Shown here: piece after piece, positions 50,884-59,443 of the stretch
How the letters are laid out: each line of letters opens with the position of its first letter
Position numbering within the stretch: the stretch's first letter is position 1
From: Heterodera schachtii
Lineage: Eukaryota; Nematoda; Chromadorea; Rhabditida; Heteroderidae
Direction of reading: 5' to 3'
Assembly: GCA_023374025.1 (NCBI GenBank)
Contig: SIJG01000192.1
Coordinates: 95,327-159,326, forward strand
DNA length: 64,000 bases
Position numbers and translations under genes: made by a program
Notes under the pieces: model-generated
The model's input: only the letters and a program-made list of their open reading frames with translations
Database searches by the model: none
Told to the model about the DNA's origin: nothing

Positions 50884-51274
50884 GTATGTGCACTCTTAAA
50901 TTTTCTCTATATATTAGTTTTCTTATTGTTCCCTTCTTTTCTTTCTCTCTGTTTATATCACTCATGTGGGACGGAATGACCCCTGGTTGATCCTCTCCAA
51001 CACTCCAGGCCATCCATTTGAGATGAAGGTGGAAGAGCTGTTCATTATTGTAATGCGCAGCCTGGTGAGTGAGTGTTGGATTGGGGACCGAAGGGTGAAG
51101 CCGTTCCCTTGATGTGTTTGCTCACTTTTTCAAAGGGAACTCTAAGAATTCTGTTCTCTCCATCCTATATTTTACACCATTTACATTTGTTTTTTATTTA
51201 AATGTTTATTCAGAAATAAAGTTGAAAAATATGGCATTATTAATTGAAAGGTCTAAATTAAACAAACAAAAAGG
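50884..51274. other. Intergenic spacer after the polymerase
   Basis: Contains unique sequence with a GC-richer middle (50960-51120) including an AGGCCATCCATTTGAG word related to the left subterminal repeat. No open frame of note. Confidence 0.5.
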
Positions 51275-51283
51275 TATTTAAGG
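51275..51283 (+). promoter_or_regulatory. GTATTTAAG promoter-like motif, zinc-ribbon gene
   Basis: Starts 52 nt upstream of the ATG at 51327. First of six matching sites in the element; position and spacing fit a TATA-like core promoter. Confidence 0.6.
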
Positions 51284-51326
51284 AGAAACCTAGTCAGGGT
51301 TTTGTAATTCAATTTGGTAAATTATA

Positions 51327-51698
51327 ATGTCTTCAAATTCTTCAAAGAAGACTCTCCAATCTGTAGTGGGGCAAGTGATCGAACAAGAGTCAGAAATAAA
51401 AAGCAGTGAGAAACCCCTCAAAGCGAATAATTTGGAAAAGAATGAACGGAAACCAACTCATACCGTATATAACTTGCTTGATCATCAACGATCCTTTTGG
51501 AAGTTAGCCCGACCAAAGTTCGCTGTGATCAACTTTCTCTGTCCAGGGTGTCGTCGAATCAACTACAAGCATAAGGACCAGTTCAAGTTGATGGGAGAAG
51601 ACGAGTTCCATTTTACCCAAGTGATGTGTCCGGGCTGCGTAAAGTACAATATGATGCAGACTGATATCTATAACAAACACACAAAGAACCCCCACTAA
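51327..51698 (+). CDS. Small zinc-ribbon protein, function unknown
   Basis: 123 residues. The first ~45 are polar and probably disordered, rich in Ser, Lys and Glu. Residues about 47-120 form a compact domain with two CPGC knuckles (LCPGCRR near residue 73 and MCPGC near 101), about 28 residues apart, as in a zinc ribbon. It lies between polymerase and packaging ATPase and has its own GTATTTAA motif, so it is likely an element gene. A role in transcription or DNA binding is conceivable but not shown, and I do not recognise the family. Confidence 0.7.
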   Translation: MSSNSSKKTLQSVVGQVIEQESEIKSSEKPLKANNLEKNERKPTHTVYNLLDHQRSFWKLARPKFAVINFLCPGCRRINYKHKDQFKLMGEDEFHFTQVMCPGCVKYNMMQTDIYNKHTKNPH

Positions 51699-51700
51699 TT

Positions 51701-51709
51701 GTATTTAAG
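51701..51709 (+). promoter_or_regulatory. GTATTTAAG promoter-like motif, ATPase gene
   Basis: Begins two bases after the zinc-ribbon gene stop and 45 nt before the ATPase ATG at 51746. Confidence 0.65.
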
Positions 51710-51745
51710 CTTAAAATTTAACATTATATTATATAATTAATAAAG

Positions 51746-52398
51746 ATGATTGATGAAAAAATTTTCCATTTGAATGATTTGAAATTAAAATTGCCTTTTG
51801 GCATGGTAATTAGTGGACCATCGAGTAGCGGTAAAACAACCTTTTTATTAAAGTTTCTGAGAGAAAGAGATGAGTTAATTAGCCCACACCCTAAATCGGT
51901 GTTGTATTGCTATGGTCAATTTAATGATAGTATTCCTGTACTACAAAAAATGGGTGTGCATGTGCACAAAGGACCTCCCAGGGACGAATTGCTGAGCTCT
52001 CTAAAGAAGCCTCTCTTATTAATTCTAGATGACCTTTTAACAATAATTGATGAGAAAAGTCTATCTGAATTATTCATTAAAAAAGCTCACCATCTTAATA
52101 TGGGAGTGATTTTCATAACCCAAAATTTATTTGAAAAAAAGGTGAAGGTAGCCCGAATTAATTCACAATACATTGTTTTAATGTCTGCTCCGAATGCTGC
52201 CCTTCAAATACGTAATTTGGGCGTTCAACTGTTTCCAAAAAATCTTACATTTTCCTAAGTGCCTATAAAGATGCCACCTTATCACCGTATGGTTATTTAT
52301 TTTTGGATTTACACCCAGCTTCGAGCCCTTTACTGAGAATTCGAACAAAAATATTTAAAGAAGATGAAGAAAAAGCATTGTATATTCAAAATGATTAA
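51746..52398 (+). CDS. Genome-packaging ATPase, A32/FtsK-HerA type
   Basis: Expected to pump element DNA into capsids. Residues 20-30 form a Walker A loop (SGPSSSGKTT), PLLLILDDLL near residue 93 is Walker B, and GVIFITQN near 128 holds the conserved polar sensor; these are hallmarks of poxvirus A32-like packaging ATPases found in Polintons. The first frame stops at 52258, but a different frame is open from about 52237 and gives the remaining C-terminal part, with the stop at 52396-52398. The shift lies near an A run (52237-52242), so a one-base indel, natural or technical, is likely. The end overlaps the next start by eight nucleotides, which supports the shifted C terminus. Confidence 0.88.
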
Positions 52399-52735
52399 TT
52401 TACCTAAAAATGTTATTAAAAACATGTATTTTTTAAAGAAATTGGTAAAAACAAAATCTTTTAAAAAGAGGCAAGAAATATTTAAAGAAGCGACTAGTGA
52501 ACAAATTGCATTATTAATTGTAATTAGTTATAATATATTAAAGGGGTATTTCCCGCTCACGAAGAGACAAAAATATAGACTTTTACCATACGCAAATTTT
52601 GTAAGAAAACTATCAAGAGTTAGAACTGAGAAGGGTGCAAAGAAAGTTTTTCAACAAAACGGTGGTGGTTTTTTCGTTAATTTGACTCCTTTATTATTAC
52701 CAGTACTTATTGCTGCGCTAAAATATGGAGAATAA
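52391..52735 (+). CDS. Small basic pX-like protein with hydrophobic tail
   Basis: 114 residues from the ATG at 52391; an in-frame ATG at 52364 would add nine residues, but 52391 fits the compact overlap with the ATPase end. A helical, basic middle (RLLPYANFVRKLSR) is followed by a glycine-rich GGGFF and a hydrophobic segment rich in Leu and Pro. From memory, small proteins of this make-up, with a Gly-rich hinge followed by a Leu-Pro tail, accompany packaging and integrase genes in animal Polintons and adintoviruses and have been compared with adenovirus pX. Membrane-active or core function is an inference. Confidence 0.65.
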   Translation: MINLPKNVIKNMYFLKKLVKTKSFKKRQEIFKEATSEQIALLIVISYNILKGYFPLTKRQKYRLLPYANFVRKLSRVRTEKGAKKVFQQNGGGFFVNLTPLLLPVLIAALKYGE

Positions 52736-53519
52736 ATTTATTCTTGTTCCTTCCGACTTGTACAAAAATTTATTAAAACCTGAGTCTGGCGAGATTAACG
52801 TTGAAAATGCTAAAAATAAATTGTCAACACTTTTGAAGCAGCGAAAATTGGACTCTGGTACAAAAAATTTACTCTATAACCAGGAATTGAGGCGTTTCTT
52901 AAAACTAAGGAAGGAAATTGAAGACAAACCCGTAAAGGTTGAGCTCACTGACGGCTCATTAATGGTTTTTAATCCAAGGCATCGCGAAAAAAATAGAAAA
53001 ATTCCTACACAGATTGTGAAGGAAGAGGGTGAAGAAGAATTGGATGAAACGGGCTCTATTCCGACATTTGAAGACCCTTATGCGACAGCTGAAGAGAGTG
53101 ATGCTGAGCCGCTAACATCAACACCAAAGACGAGACCACTGATAAGACCAATGCGTTTAGGAACTAATAAAATGCGTCAAAAACAAAAGTCTTTCATAGT
53201 CAAGAAAAAAGAAAAAATCTTATCTATTATTAATGATGACCCTAAAAAATTTGGGGTTGGCTCTAGAGGACATATACTAAGAGCCGATGGAACAGTATAT
53301 TTAAAAAGTAATATCGACCAAGTATTAGAGCGAATATTGAGACGGTCACCCGGGAATGCTCCATCACCCATAGGTACAAAAGCCTTAGAGCAACGACTGA
53401 GAAACGACCCTAGGACTAGAGGAATATTAAAACAAAACTTTAATGAACAAGTGGGATCGGGTGTTAAAACAAAACAACAAAAATTTATAATTAAAAAATG
53501 GACAAAAAGAAGTTACTAA
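52725..53519 (+). CDS. Basic Polinton-associated protein, function unknown
   Basis: 264 residues, overlapping the preceding gene by 11 nt and the integrase by 22 nt, so translation from one transcript is plausible. Residues 1-75 are predicted helical (ELRRFLKLRKEIEDKP). Residues 95-130 are acidic and disordered. Residues 140-264 are strongly basic, with a middle patch that may fold (GSRGHILRADGTVYL). I recall similar lysine/arginine-rich proteins at this place in invertebrate Polintons, but no function can be assigned; a capsid-internal or DNA-binding role fits the charge. Confidence 0.7.
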   Translation: MENKFILVPSDLYKNLLKPESGEINVENAKNKLSTLLKQRKLDSGTKNLLYNQELRRFLKLRKEIEDKPVKVELTDGSLMVFNPRHREKNRKIPTQIVKEEGEEELDETGSIPTFEDPYATAEESDAEPLTSTPKTRPLIRPMRLGTNKMRQKQKSFIVKKKEKILSIINDDPKKFGVGSRGHILRADGTVYLKSNIDQVLERILRRSPGNAPSPIGTKALEQRLRNDPRTRGILKQNFNEQVGSGVKTKQQKFIIKKWTKRSY

Positions 53520-54576
53520 ACAAATTGTATAATGATCCTAATTCACCCGCCTGTTATGCAGGACAGGAAAGACTTTACGAAGAGGCAATAAAAAATGATT
53601 CTTCGATCACAAGAAAAGATGTTGAGCACTTTCTAGAAAGAGATAGAACATATACATTACATAAACCTAGGCGTGTTCGATTTAAGAGGTCACGAACTGT
53701 ACCCGCTGGCTTTATGACTGATGTTCAGGTTGATTTGGCTGATTTTCAAAAATTATCACGAGAAAATAACGGATTCAATTATATATTATTAGGCATAGAT
53801 GTATTGAGTAAGAAGGTTTTTGTTGCACCTGTAAAATCAAAGAATTTTAAACACATGAAAGAAGCATTTGACAAATTGATCAGTCAGATGCCAATGATTC
53901 CTCATAGAATATTTTCAGATAGAGGAACAGAATTTGAAAATGTAGAAATACATAAATATTTCAAAGAGAAGAACATACAAAAACACAAGGCTCATACTAG
54001 TACGGTGAAGGCAGCACTAGCCGAACGGTGCATAAGAACTCTTAAACAACGACTGTATCGTTATTTTAGCCAATCACATACAATTAAATGGGTTGACGTC
54101 TTGCCAAAACTAGTGAATGGTTTGAATAATTCAAAATCACGAATCACCGGTATGAAACCAGTTGATATTAACCCGGATAATGCTCAAAAAATTTGGAAAA
54201 GAGTCTATGGAGATGAATTTGCACGAAAAACTTATAGAAAACCAAGATTCAAGAGGGTGACCATGTTCGACTGGCAAAGTATAAATCCAGTTTTGAAAAG
54301 TCCTACCTTCCTAATTATTCGGATGAAATTTTCCAAGTTTACGATATTAAAAAGGCGAGGCCTCATCGGTATGGAATAAAGGACGACAACGAAGAGCCCT
54401 TTGACACACGTTTTTATGCTGAAGACTTGGCAAAAACCAGAAAAGACGCTGAGACAACATACAGAATTGAGAAAGTGTTGAAGACTAGGACAAGAAGTGG
54501 ACAGAAAGAATATTTGGTAAAATTTTACGGGTACAAAGAACCGGAGTGGATTAAAAACAGTGATATTGATAGATAA
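53498..54576 (+). CDS. RVE-type integrase with C-terminal chromodomain
   Basis: Inserts element DNA into host chromosomes. Residues 1-60 form the N-terminal region; the RVE catalytic core follows, with Asp in DVQVDLADF (near 77), Asp in FSDRGTEFEN (near 140) and Glu in AALAERCIRTLK (near 177), the D,D-E triad. The frame read from 53498 ends at 54379, but near 54254-54259 (a GGG run) one base appears missing. The next frame carries the SH3-like DNA-binding region and a chromodomain (TYRIEKVL at about 54456, EYLVKFYGY at about 54505), with the stop at 54574-54576. The chromodomain has Phe where canonical ones have the cage Trp. Product about 359 residues if read through the shift. Confidence 0.9.
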
Positions 54577-54578
54577 AT

Positions 54579-54587
54579 GTATTTAAG
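54579..54587 (+). promoter_or_regulatory. Orphan GTATTTAAG motif after integrase
   Basis: Lies two bases after the integrase stop, as the other copies lie after their upstream genes. The first ATG downstream (54617, 38 nt away) opens only twelve codons, so the gene it served seems lost; the capsid-related fragment at 56317 is the probable remainder. Confidence 0.5.
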
Positions 54588-54589
54588 TG

Positions 54590-56290
54590 TATTGTTATTA
54601 TGTTTTAGAAAATAAAATGTCAAATTTGTTTTATAATAACAAAATTTATAAATAAAATTAAAAAAAAATTAAAAATAAGATGAATAATTGTAAATTTTTT
54701 GAAATTTTGCTGCACCATAAATTTGCATTGTTTTTTATTTATTTAATACAACCGCGAGTATCACCACGAAAATTCAAAAGAATTTAGCGACTAAAATTGC
54801 TAACAAAATACTTGTGGCGATTAATTAATAAAACTTTTAGTCTTGACAATAATAATAATTAATTAATCAAAGACATACATAAGCATCTAATATTTAAAAT
54901 AAGTTTAGTCCTAGTTGTTTTTAAGAAAATAATGTAACGCCAATAATATTACAAAATTTCATGAATAGTTAAGGGAGAGTCAATGAATGCCTTTGAAATT
55001 CAAGTATTTTCCAAAAAACAATAAAATTTATTTAAATGAATAATTATAATGCAAAAATATGCAATTTTATAGAAATTTTATGACAGTCCACGGAAATCGC
55101 AATAAACAAGGCTTATATACCCAGAGGAAGTAAATATCTACAACTTGGCTATTTCATTTAATATGAACTTAGTTATTAGAAAATTATATTAAAAATCCAA
55201 AGTAGCCACTATGGGCTGAGATACATGCGTCCAAACGCTTCCGAAAATTAACCAAAATGTCCGCACCTATTTTTTCGGCAATTTCGTCCCAGGTACGCTG
55301 AAAAGGCCTCCTTCAGCGCCTAATTTGATGTTAATCGCTTGTGCAGATTCTGGTCCATAAACGACCAAGTGGAAATGTCAAGTGGATTTTTCGGAAGCCT
55401 TTGGACGCATGTATCTCAGCTCGTAATGACTACTTTGGACTTTTGGTATAATTTTCTAATAACTAAGATCCTATTAAATGAAATTGCCAAGTTATATGAT
55501 TTTCTTTTTATTTTGAACTGGAATTTTCATTGAAAGGCAGGTTGCAGAACTTATGCCGCACCCTGTATTTGAAAAAATACACAAAGAACCTATCTCATTA
55601 TAATCAAATCAATTTGTTTTTAAAACAATTATCATAAAAAAATATAAAATAAAAGATAACAACTTTAATTACAATATTATATATACTAGAATTACAATTA
55701 AATACTTAAAACGACAATTAAATATATAAACACCAAATAAAAGATGAAATATATTTTTTTTAATGAACAAAAAATTTTTATTAAAAAATGCATTTAAGAT
55801 AATTTGATTTACAAGGACCACCAAAAGATTGTAATTTACCCTTAAAATATTTAATTTAATCACTCTCTCTACTTGACATTTATTTGTTAGTCACATTTTC
55901 AAGCAATATATAAAATTTAAAACTAATAATTTAAGAAAATTTGAAAAACCTATGGTTTGACTAAGATTATAAATAATACTCAATAAAATGGAAAAATAAT
56001 TCATTTATGGATGATTTGCAAGCGCATTGCTCCTTGCTTGGGAGGATTAAATGCAAATAATGGTATATTATAACTTTATTATAGCAAAAATTTATTGTAT
56101 TAATAATATTCGCTATTAGAAATACTTAAAAAAACAAATTCACATTGTATTATGCTCAAAAATAAATTTAAATAGTTTCAATCAAAATGCAATAGCAAGA
56201 GAAATATTATATAAAAGTCGCAATCGCAAGTAAAATCGCCAATAGTAAAATAACTAGAAAATTTTATAATGTTAGCTATAACTTTAAAAA
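54590..56290. other. Degenerate spacer, probably replacing lost coding sequence
   Basis: AT-rich non-coding DNA between integrase and the capsid-gene fragment, interrupted by a mariner relic (55148-55567). In intact Polintons this interval is coding, so deletion and decay are inferred. Confidence 0.5.
55148..55567. pseudogene. Tc1/mariner remnant, two inverted transposase ends
   Basis: The arms 55148-55256 and 55382-55496 are inverted copies of each other (CTGAGATACATGCGTCCAAA versus TTTGGACGCATGTATCTCAG). Translated on the minus strand, 55190-55290 gives WDEIAEKIG and RKRLDACISA, typical of the extreme C terminus of Tc1/mariner transposases. The right side ends in ATGCCGCACCCTGTA, which read inverted begins TACAGGGTGCGGC like mariner terminal repeats. 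The matching left terminus is missing. The structure is a head-to-head deletion derivative, not an active transposase. Confidence 0.65.
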
Positions 56291-56316
56291 TTTATTTAAA
56301 ACGGAATATATGAAAG

Positions 56317-56717
56317 ATGTACCAAAGAATTTTATGTAAAAAAATAAAGAATTTTTTTTCGAAAAATGGGTACATTCTCGGATTCGAAGACCCGACAAAA
56401 ATTCTGAGTGGTGCTATAGCTAAATATTATTGTGACTTGAAGGGTGGAATAGACAGCCTTTGTGTTTATATTAATGGTATTACGGAGAATGTAATAGTAG
56501 GCGACCAACTGGCTTCACTTTTGCGAATTGTTGTCGTTGAAGGAAAATTTGGGGACGTAATAGAAAAGATTTATAATACTCCAATGTTTATTAAAGTAGC
56601 CGTAAGGAAATAAATGAGATTGAAATTGAAATTAGGACTAGGGAGGGAAGACTTATTCCATTTCAGTGGGGTACAACTTTACTTGTATTAGCATTTAAAA
56701 AATCTATTGTATTTTAG
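56317..56717 (+). pseudogene. C-terminal fragment of probable minor capsid (penton) protein
   Basis: The first frame (56317-56613) encodes FFSKNGYILGFEDP, VYINGITENVIVGDQLASLLR and GKFGDVIEKIYNTP; another frame takes over near 56600-56615 and gives EIEIEIRTREGRLIPFQWG, with the stop at 56715-56717. This arrangement resembles the C-terminal third of a Polinton protein I associate with the single-jelly-roll minor capsid (penton). The N-terminal two thirds are absent, so the gene is truncated and frameshifted. The ATG at 56317 need not be a real start. The last base of the stop is the first base of the next GTATTTAA motif. Confidence 0.5.
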
Positions 56718-56725
56718 TATTTAAA
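56717..56725 (+). promoter_or_regulatory. GTATTTAAA promoter-like motif, core-protein gene
   Basis: Overlaps the stop of the capsid fragment by one base and starts 54 nt before the ATG at 56771. Confidence 0.6.
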
Positions 56726-56770
56726 TATCTATTATCTATATAACTTATTGTAAATGTTGTTCTAATAAAT

Positions 56771-57231
56771 ATGGTTCATCAAGTTTTTGATCCCAATTCA
56801 ATTAGTTTTGATGATTTTGTTTAGTAGAGCAAATTGGCTCGGGAGAAGCTTTTAATTATTTTCGTGGGATACCTCCATACCAACGAGGCTATGGAAGACA
56901 AAGAGGTGGAGGCGTAGGCGATGTGCTTAGGTTTTTGTGGAGAGCACTTCTACCAAAACTTAAATCTGCTGGTACATTATTGGGTAGAGAAGCATTAGAT
57001 ACAGGAACACGAGTATTAGATACAATAGAGAAAGGGGAAGCCCCAAAACAAACAATAATTAATGAAGTAAAAAAAGGAATGGACAATATGCTCGAAAAAG
57101 GTGGTATAAATCGTCAATTCGGAACGGGAAGACGAAATAGTATTAAAAGGAAACGAATTATTGGTAAAACAGTACCTAAAACAATAATTAAAAAGAGAAA
57201 GAGATCGGACGTATTTGGAAAATTATTTTAA
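56771..57231 (+). CDS. Basic pVI/core-like virion protein
   Basis: The ATG at 56771 opens 17 codons ending in FDDFV; coding then continues in another frame from about 56824 (EQIGSGEAFNYFRG) to the stop at 57229-57231, implying a one-base shift near 56815-56824. If the shift is natural, translation could instead begin at 56923. The body has a Gly-rich segment (RGYGRQRGGGVGD), an amphipathic helix (LRFLWRALLPKLKSAG) and a very basic tail (KRKRIIGKT, KKRKRSDVF). In Polintons and adenovirus-like elements such proteins precede the major capsid gene and are compared with pVI or core proteins. It ends one base before the capsid ATG. Confidence 0.65.
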
Positions 57232-57232
57232 G

Positions 57233-58549
57233 ATGGTTTTTAAGAAAATTGACAAGGAATCAATAAATTCCATTACTTCAGCTTTGTCGATATTTACTCT
57301 TCCACCAACTAATGTGTCTGTGAGTAGTTCCTCAGTACGTGAATATTTACCTCTGAATCCATTAACAGATGTTCCGTTTCATTTTAAAATTCATCCTAGT
57401 GCTAGTTTCATTGACTTAAATAAATGTTACATTTTGACGGAAATGATGATTAAAAAACTAGACCCCGACACAAATAAATATATTAATTTGAAACTGAATG
57501 AGCAAGTGGCAACAATTAACATGATTGGGTCTACATGGATTAAAAATTTGAAAATTACTGTTCAAGGGCGTGAGATTTATGATTCAAACTCACTTTATGC
57601 TTATAAAGCATACCTAGATACCGAACTTTCGTACTCAAAAAATGTTAAGGAGTCGGATCTACAAGCTGGTGGGTATTATATAGATAGTGAGAATCAAGAC
57701 GGTACTGACAGTACTCACGGAGGTTTTGAACTGAGAAGAAAATTATTTTCACAAAGTAATCCGGTCCAATTTATTGCAAAATTGGACGCTGATGTATTCA
57801 ATCAGGACAGATATATGGTGAATGGTATTGAGATTGATATACAGTTAACTCCTAATGATAATGATTTTATGATTCTTGCAGCAAGCGACGATAAATATAA
57901 GATTGAAATTAACGCATGTAAATTATATGTAAAAACTCTTGAAATTATTGATGGTTTAGCCTTGGACATTCAAAAAAAACTTGAAAACAAAGAGGCAAAA
58001 TATGCACACCGAAAAACTTTGATCAAATCCACATTTATAAGTGAGAACCGAACTGAATTTAATGGTACATTATTTACGGGTCAATTACCTAAACGTGTTA
58101 TTATTGGAATGGTGGAGAACGCTGCTTATGTTGGTAACTCAAAGAAAAGTCCATTTAATTTCAAACCTTTTGATGTACGAGCTATTACATTGATGGCTAA
58201 CGGGAAACAATGGCCCGCTGCGCCTTTTGAGCTTAATTTTAACAAAAATTTATATACCCGAGCTTTCCATGAAATGAATGAGGCATTGGGCATGACTAGT
58301 ACTACGGACAGTAACGGAATTACCCTCGAAAAGTACAGAAAGGGTTGGACAATTTTTGCATTTAATATGACAAATAGCATGGAGGACAATGAGGGGATAG
58401 ATCTTATTACTGAGGGGACAACTACCGTCGCTATCCAATTTCGGTCTCCTGTTCCTTCTGGAGGGATTACTTTAATAGCAATGAGCGAAATGGATTCAAT
58501 TTTGATCTTAGATAAAAATCGTACCGTAATGACCGATAATACCGTTTAA
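57233..58549 (+). CDS. Major capsid protein, double jelly-roll
   Basis: 438 residues, intact. It would form the pseudo-hexameric shell of the element's predicted virions. The sequence has the Polinton capsid layout: N-terminal QxxL-like SITSALSIFTLPPTNVSVSS, then REYLPLNPLTDVPFHFKI, a first jelly roll to about residue 220 and a second from about 240, with GQLPKRVIIGMVENAAYVG and GWTIFAFNMTNS near the end. This matches the family known in nematodes as F54H12.2-like, later identified as Polinton capsid protein. The start at 57233, one base after the upstream stop, is preferred to 57215, which overlaps the upstream gene. No frameshift, unlike its neighbours. Confidence 0.9.
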   Translation: MVFKKIDKESINSITSALSIFTLPPTNVSVSSSSVREYLPLNPLTDVPFHFKIHPSASFIDLNKCYILTEMMIKKLDPDTNKYINLKLNEQVATINMIGSTWIKNLKITVQGREIYDSNSLYAYKAYLDTELSYSKNVKESDLQAGGYYIDSENQDGTDSTHGGFELRRKLFSQSNPVQFIAKLDADVFNQDRYMVNGIEIDIQLTPNDNDFMILAASDDKYKIEINACKLYVKTLEIIDGLALDIQKKLENKEAKYAHRKTLIKSTFISENRTEFNGTLFTGQLPKRVIIGMVENAAYVGNSKKSPFNFKPFDVRAITLMANGKQWPAAPFELNFNKNLYTRAFHEMNEALGMTSTTDSNGITLEKYRKGWTIFAFNMTNSMEDNEGIDLITEGTTTVAIQFRSPVPSGGITLIAMSEMDSILILDKNRTVMTDNTV

Positions 58550-58550
58550 T

Positions 58551-58559
58551 GTATTTAAA
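58551..58559 (+). promoter_or_regulatory. GTATTTAAA promoter-like motif, membrane-protein gene
   Basis: Begins two bases after the capsid stop and 43 nt before the ATG at 58594. Confidence 0.65.
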
Positions 58560-58593
58560 CTGGTTTTTTGTTTATGTTTTATAATTTTCCAAA

Positions 58594-59094
58594 ATGTATA
58601 TTTTATTCATTTTATTCTTAATAAAATATGTAGCGTGTTTTAATAGTCCTATTCTTTACCCTGAACGTTCAACTAATGTAGGAATGACAGACATTTATTA
58701 TAAAATTGCTTCTTTTGATCATTCGTATTTAAATAAAATGAATCAAAGTCAACTATTCTCAATGATTGATGAAATTATTGATAAATTTCAACTCTGTAAT
58801 ATTGAAGAGACAAAGTCATTGTCAAGATGGGTATATTGCGTATTATTAGTTTTATTATGGATAGCCGTTGTAATGACAGGCATCTTTTTCTATTTTAATT
58901 CTTTAGTCAGAAATTTGTGTAAAATTATGCGAATATGTAGAGAAGAAAATGGATACAGCGACGATAAATCGGATTCTAGCAATGAACGAAAAAACAAAAA
59001 AACATTATTTAGGATGTTTCCCATGCAACAAAATACCCATAAATATCAACAAATTCCCATCAGTATTAGTGGCGAACAACGACCCATCAAATAA
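58594..59094 (+). CDS. Single-pass membrane protein, function unknown
   Basis: 166 residues. Residues 1-15 are hydrophobic and end near a VACF, consistent with a signal peptide. Residues about 16-80 would be luminal or external, without obvious glycosylation clusters. Residues about 83-106 (RWVYCVLLVLLWIAVVMTG) form one transmembrane segment. Residues 107-166 are charged and would face the cytoplasm. Its last 146 nt overlap the protease in another frame. Nematode Polintons are reported to carry membrane fusion proteins, but this one is far too short to be one, and no family is recognised. Confidence 0.6.
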   Translation: MYILFILFLIKYVACFNSPILYPERSTNVGMTDIYYKIASFDHSYLNKMNQSQLFSMIDEIIDKFQLCNIEETKSLSRWVYCVLLVLLWIAVVMTGIFFYFNSLVRNLCKIMRICREENGYSDDKSDSSNERKNKKTLFRMFPMQQNTHKYQQIPISISGEQRPIK

Positions 59095-59413
59095 GGAAGG
59101 AACGCATTGGGTTTCAATTTTTATCAAAGATTATAAGACCGTGTACTACTTTGACAGCTTTGGACGTACACCTAACAAATGTATTGAAAATTTTTTATTT
59201 CAATTCAAGAATGTGGAAGGTAATAAAGCTCCTATACAATCAATTTTTAGTGAGAATTGTGGATATTTTTGTATTTATTTTGTATATTGTATGTGTTCAG
59301 GAGGTGTTAATTTTAAAAGTACTTTTTTAAATCTATTAAAAAAGTTAATGATACAATATGATCCCGATTTTTTTGTTGTAAATTTTGTTAAGAAAATGAT
59401 AAAAAGTATTTAA
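58949..59413 (+). CDS. Adenain-like cysteine protease
   Basis: 154 residues. Predicted to cut capsid or core precursors during virion maturation. Residue 53 is His in GTHWVSI, 69 is Asp in YYFDSFG, Gln97 is the likely oxyanion residue, and Cys104 in SENCGYFC is the nucleophile; order and spacing match the Ulp1/adenain class. The N terminus (INRILAMN, LGCFPCNKIP) also looks like other Polinton proteases, which supports the ATG at 58949 despite a 146-nt overlap with the upstream gene. The stop TAA (59411-59413) is inside the next GTATTTAAG motif. Confidence 0.9.
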   Translation: MDTATINRILAMNEKTKKHYLGCFPCNKIPININKFPSVLVANNDPSNKEGTHWVSIFIKDYKTVYYFDSFGRTPNKCIENFLFQFKNVEGNKAPIQSIFSENCGYFCIYFVYCMCSGGVNFKSTFLNLLKKLMIQYDPDFFVVNFVKKMIKSI

Positions 59414-59414
59414 G
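59406..59414 (+). promoter_or_regulatory. GTATTTAAG promoter-like motif, PAZ-like gene
   Basis: Overlaps the protease stop codon and starts 38 nt before the ATG at 59444. It shares position and spacing with the virion-gene promoters, so the PAZ-like gene appears to belong to the same expression class. Confidence 0.65.
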
Positions 59415-59443
59415 GAATTATTTGATCATTTATAAATTATAAA

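Noticed and set aside
52351..52360. AATATTTAAAG as another promoter motif for the pX-like gene
   Set aside because: Lacks the leading G and lies within ATPase coding sequence; overlapping genes suggest shared transcripts, so it was not counted.
55339..55533. 64-codon plus frame inside the Polinton spacer
   Set aside because: It is the antisense of a mariner transposase end and its 3' flank.
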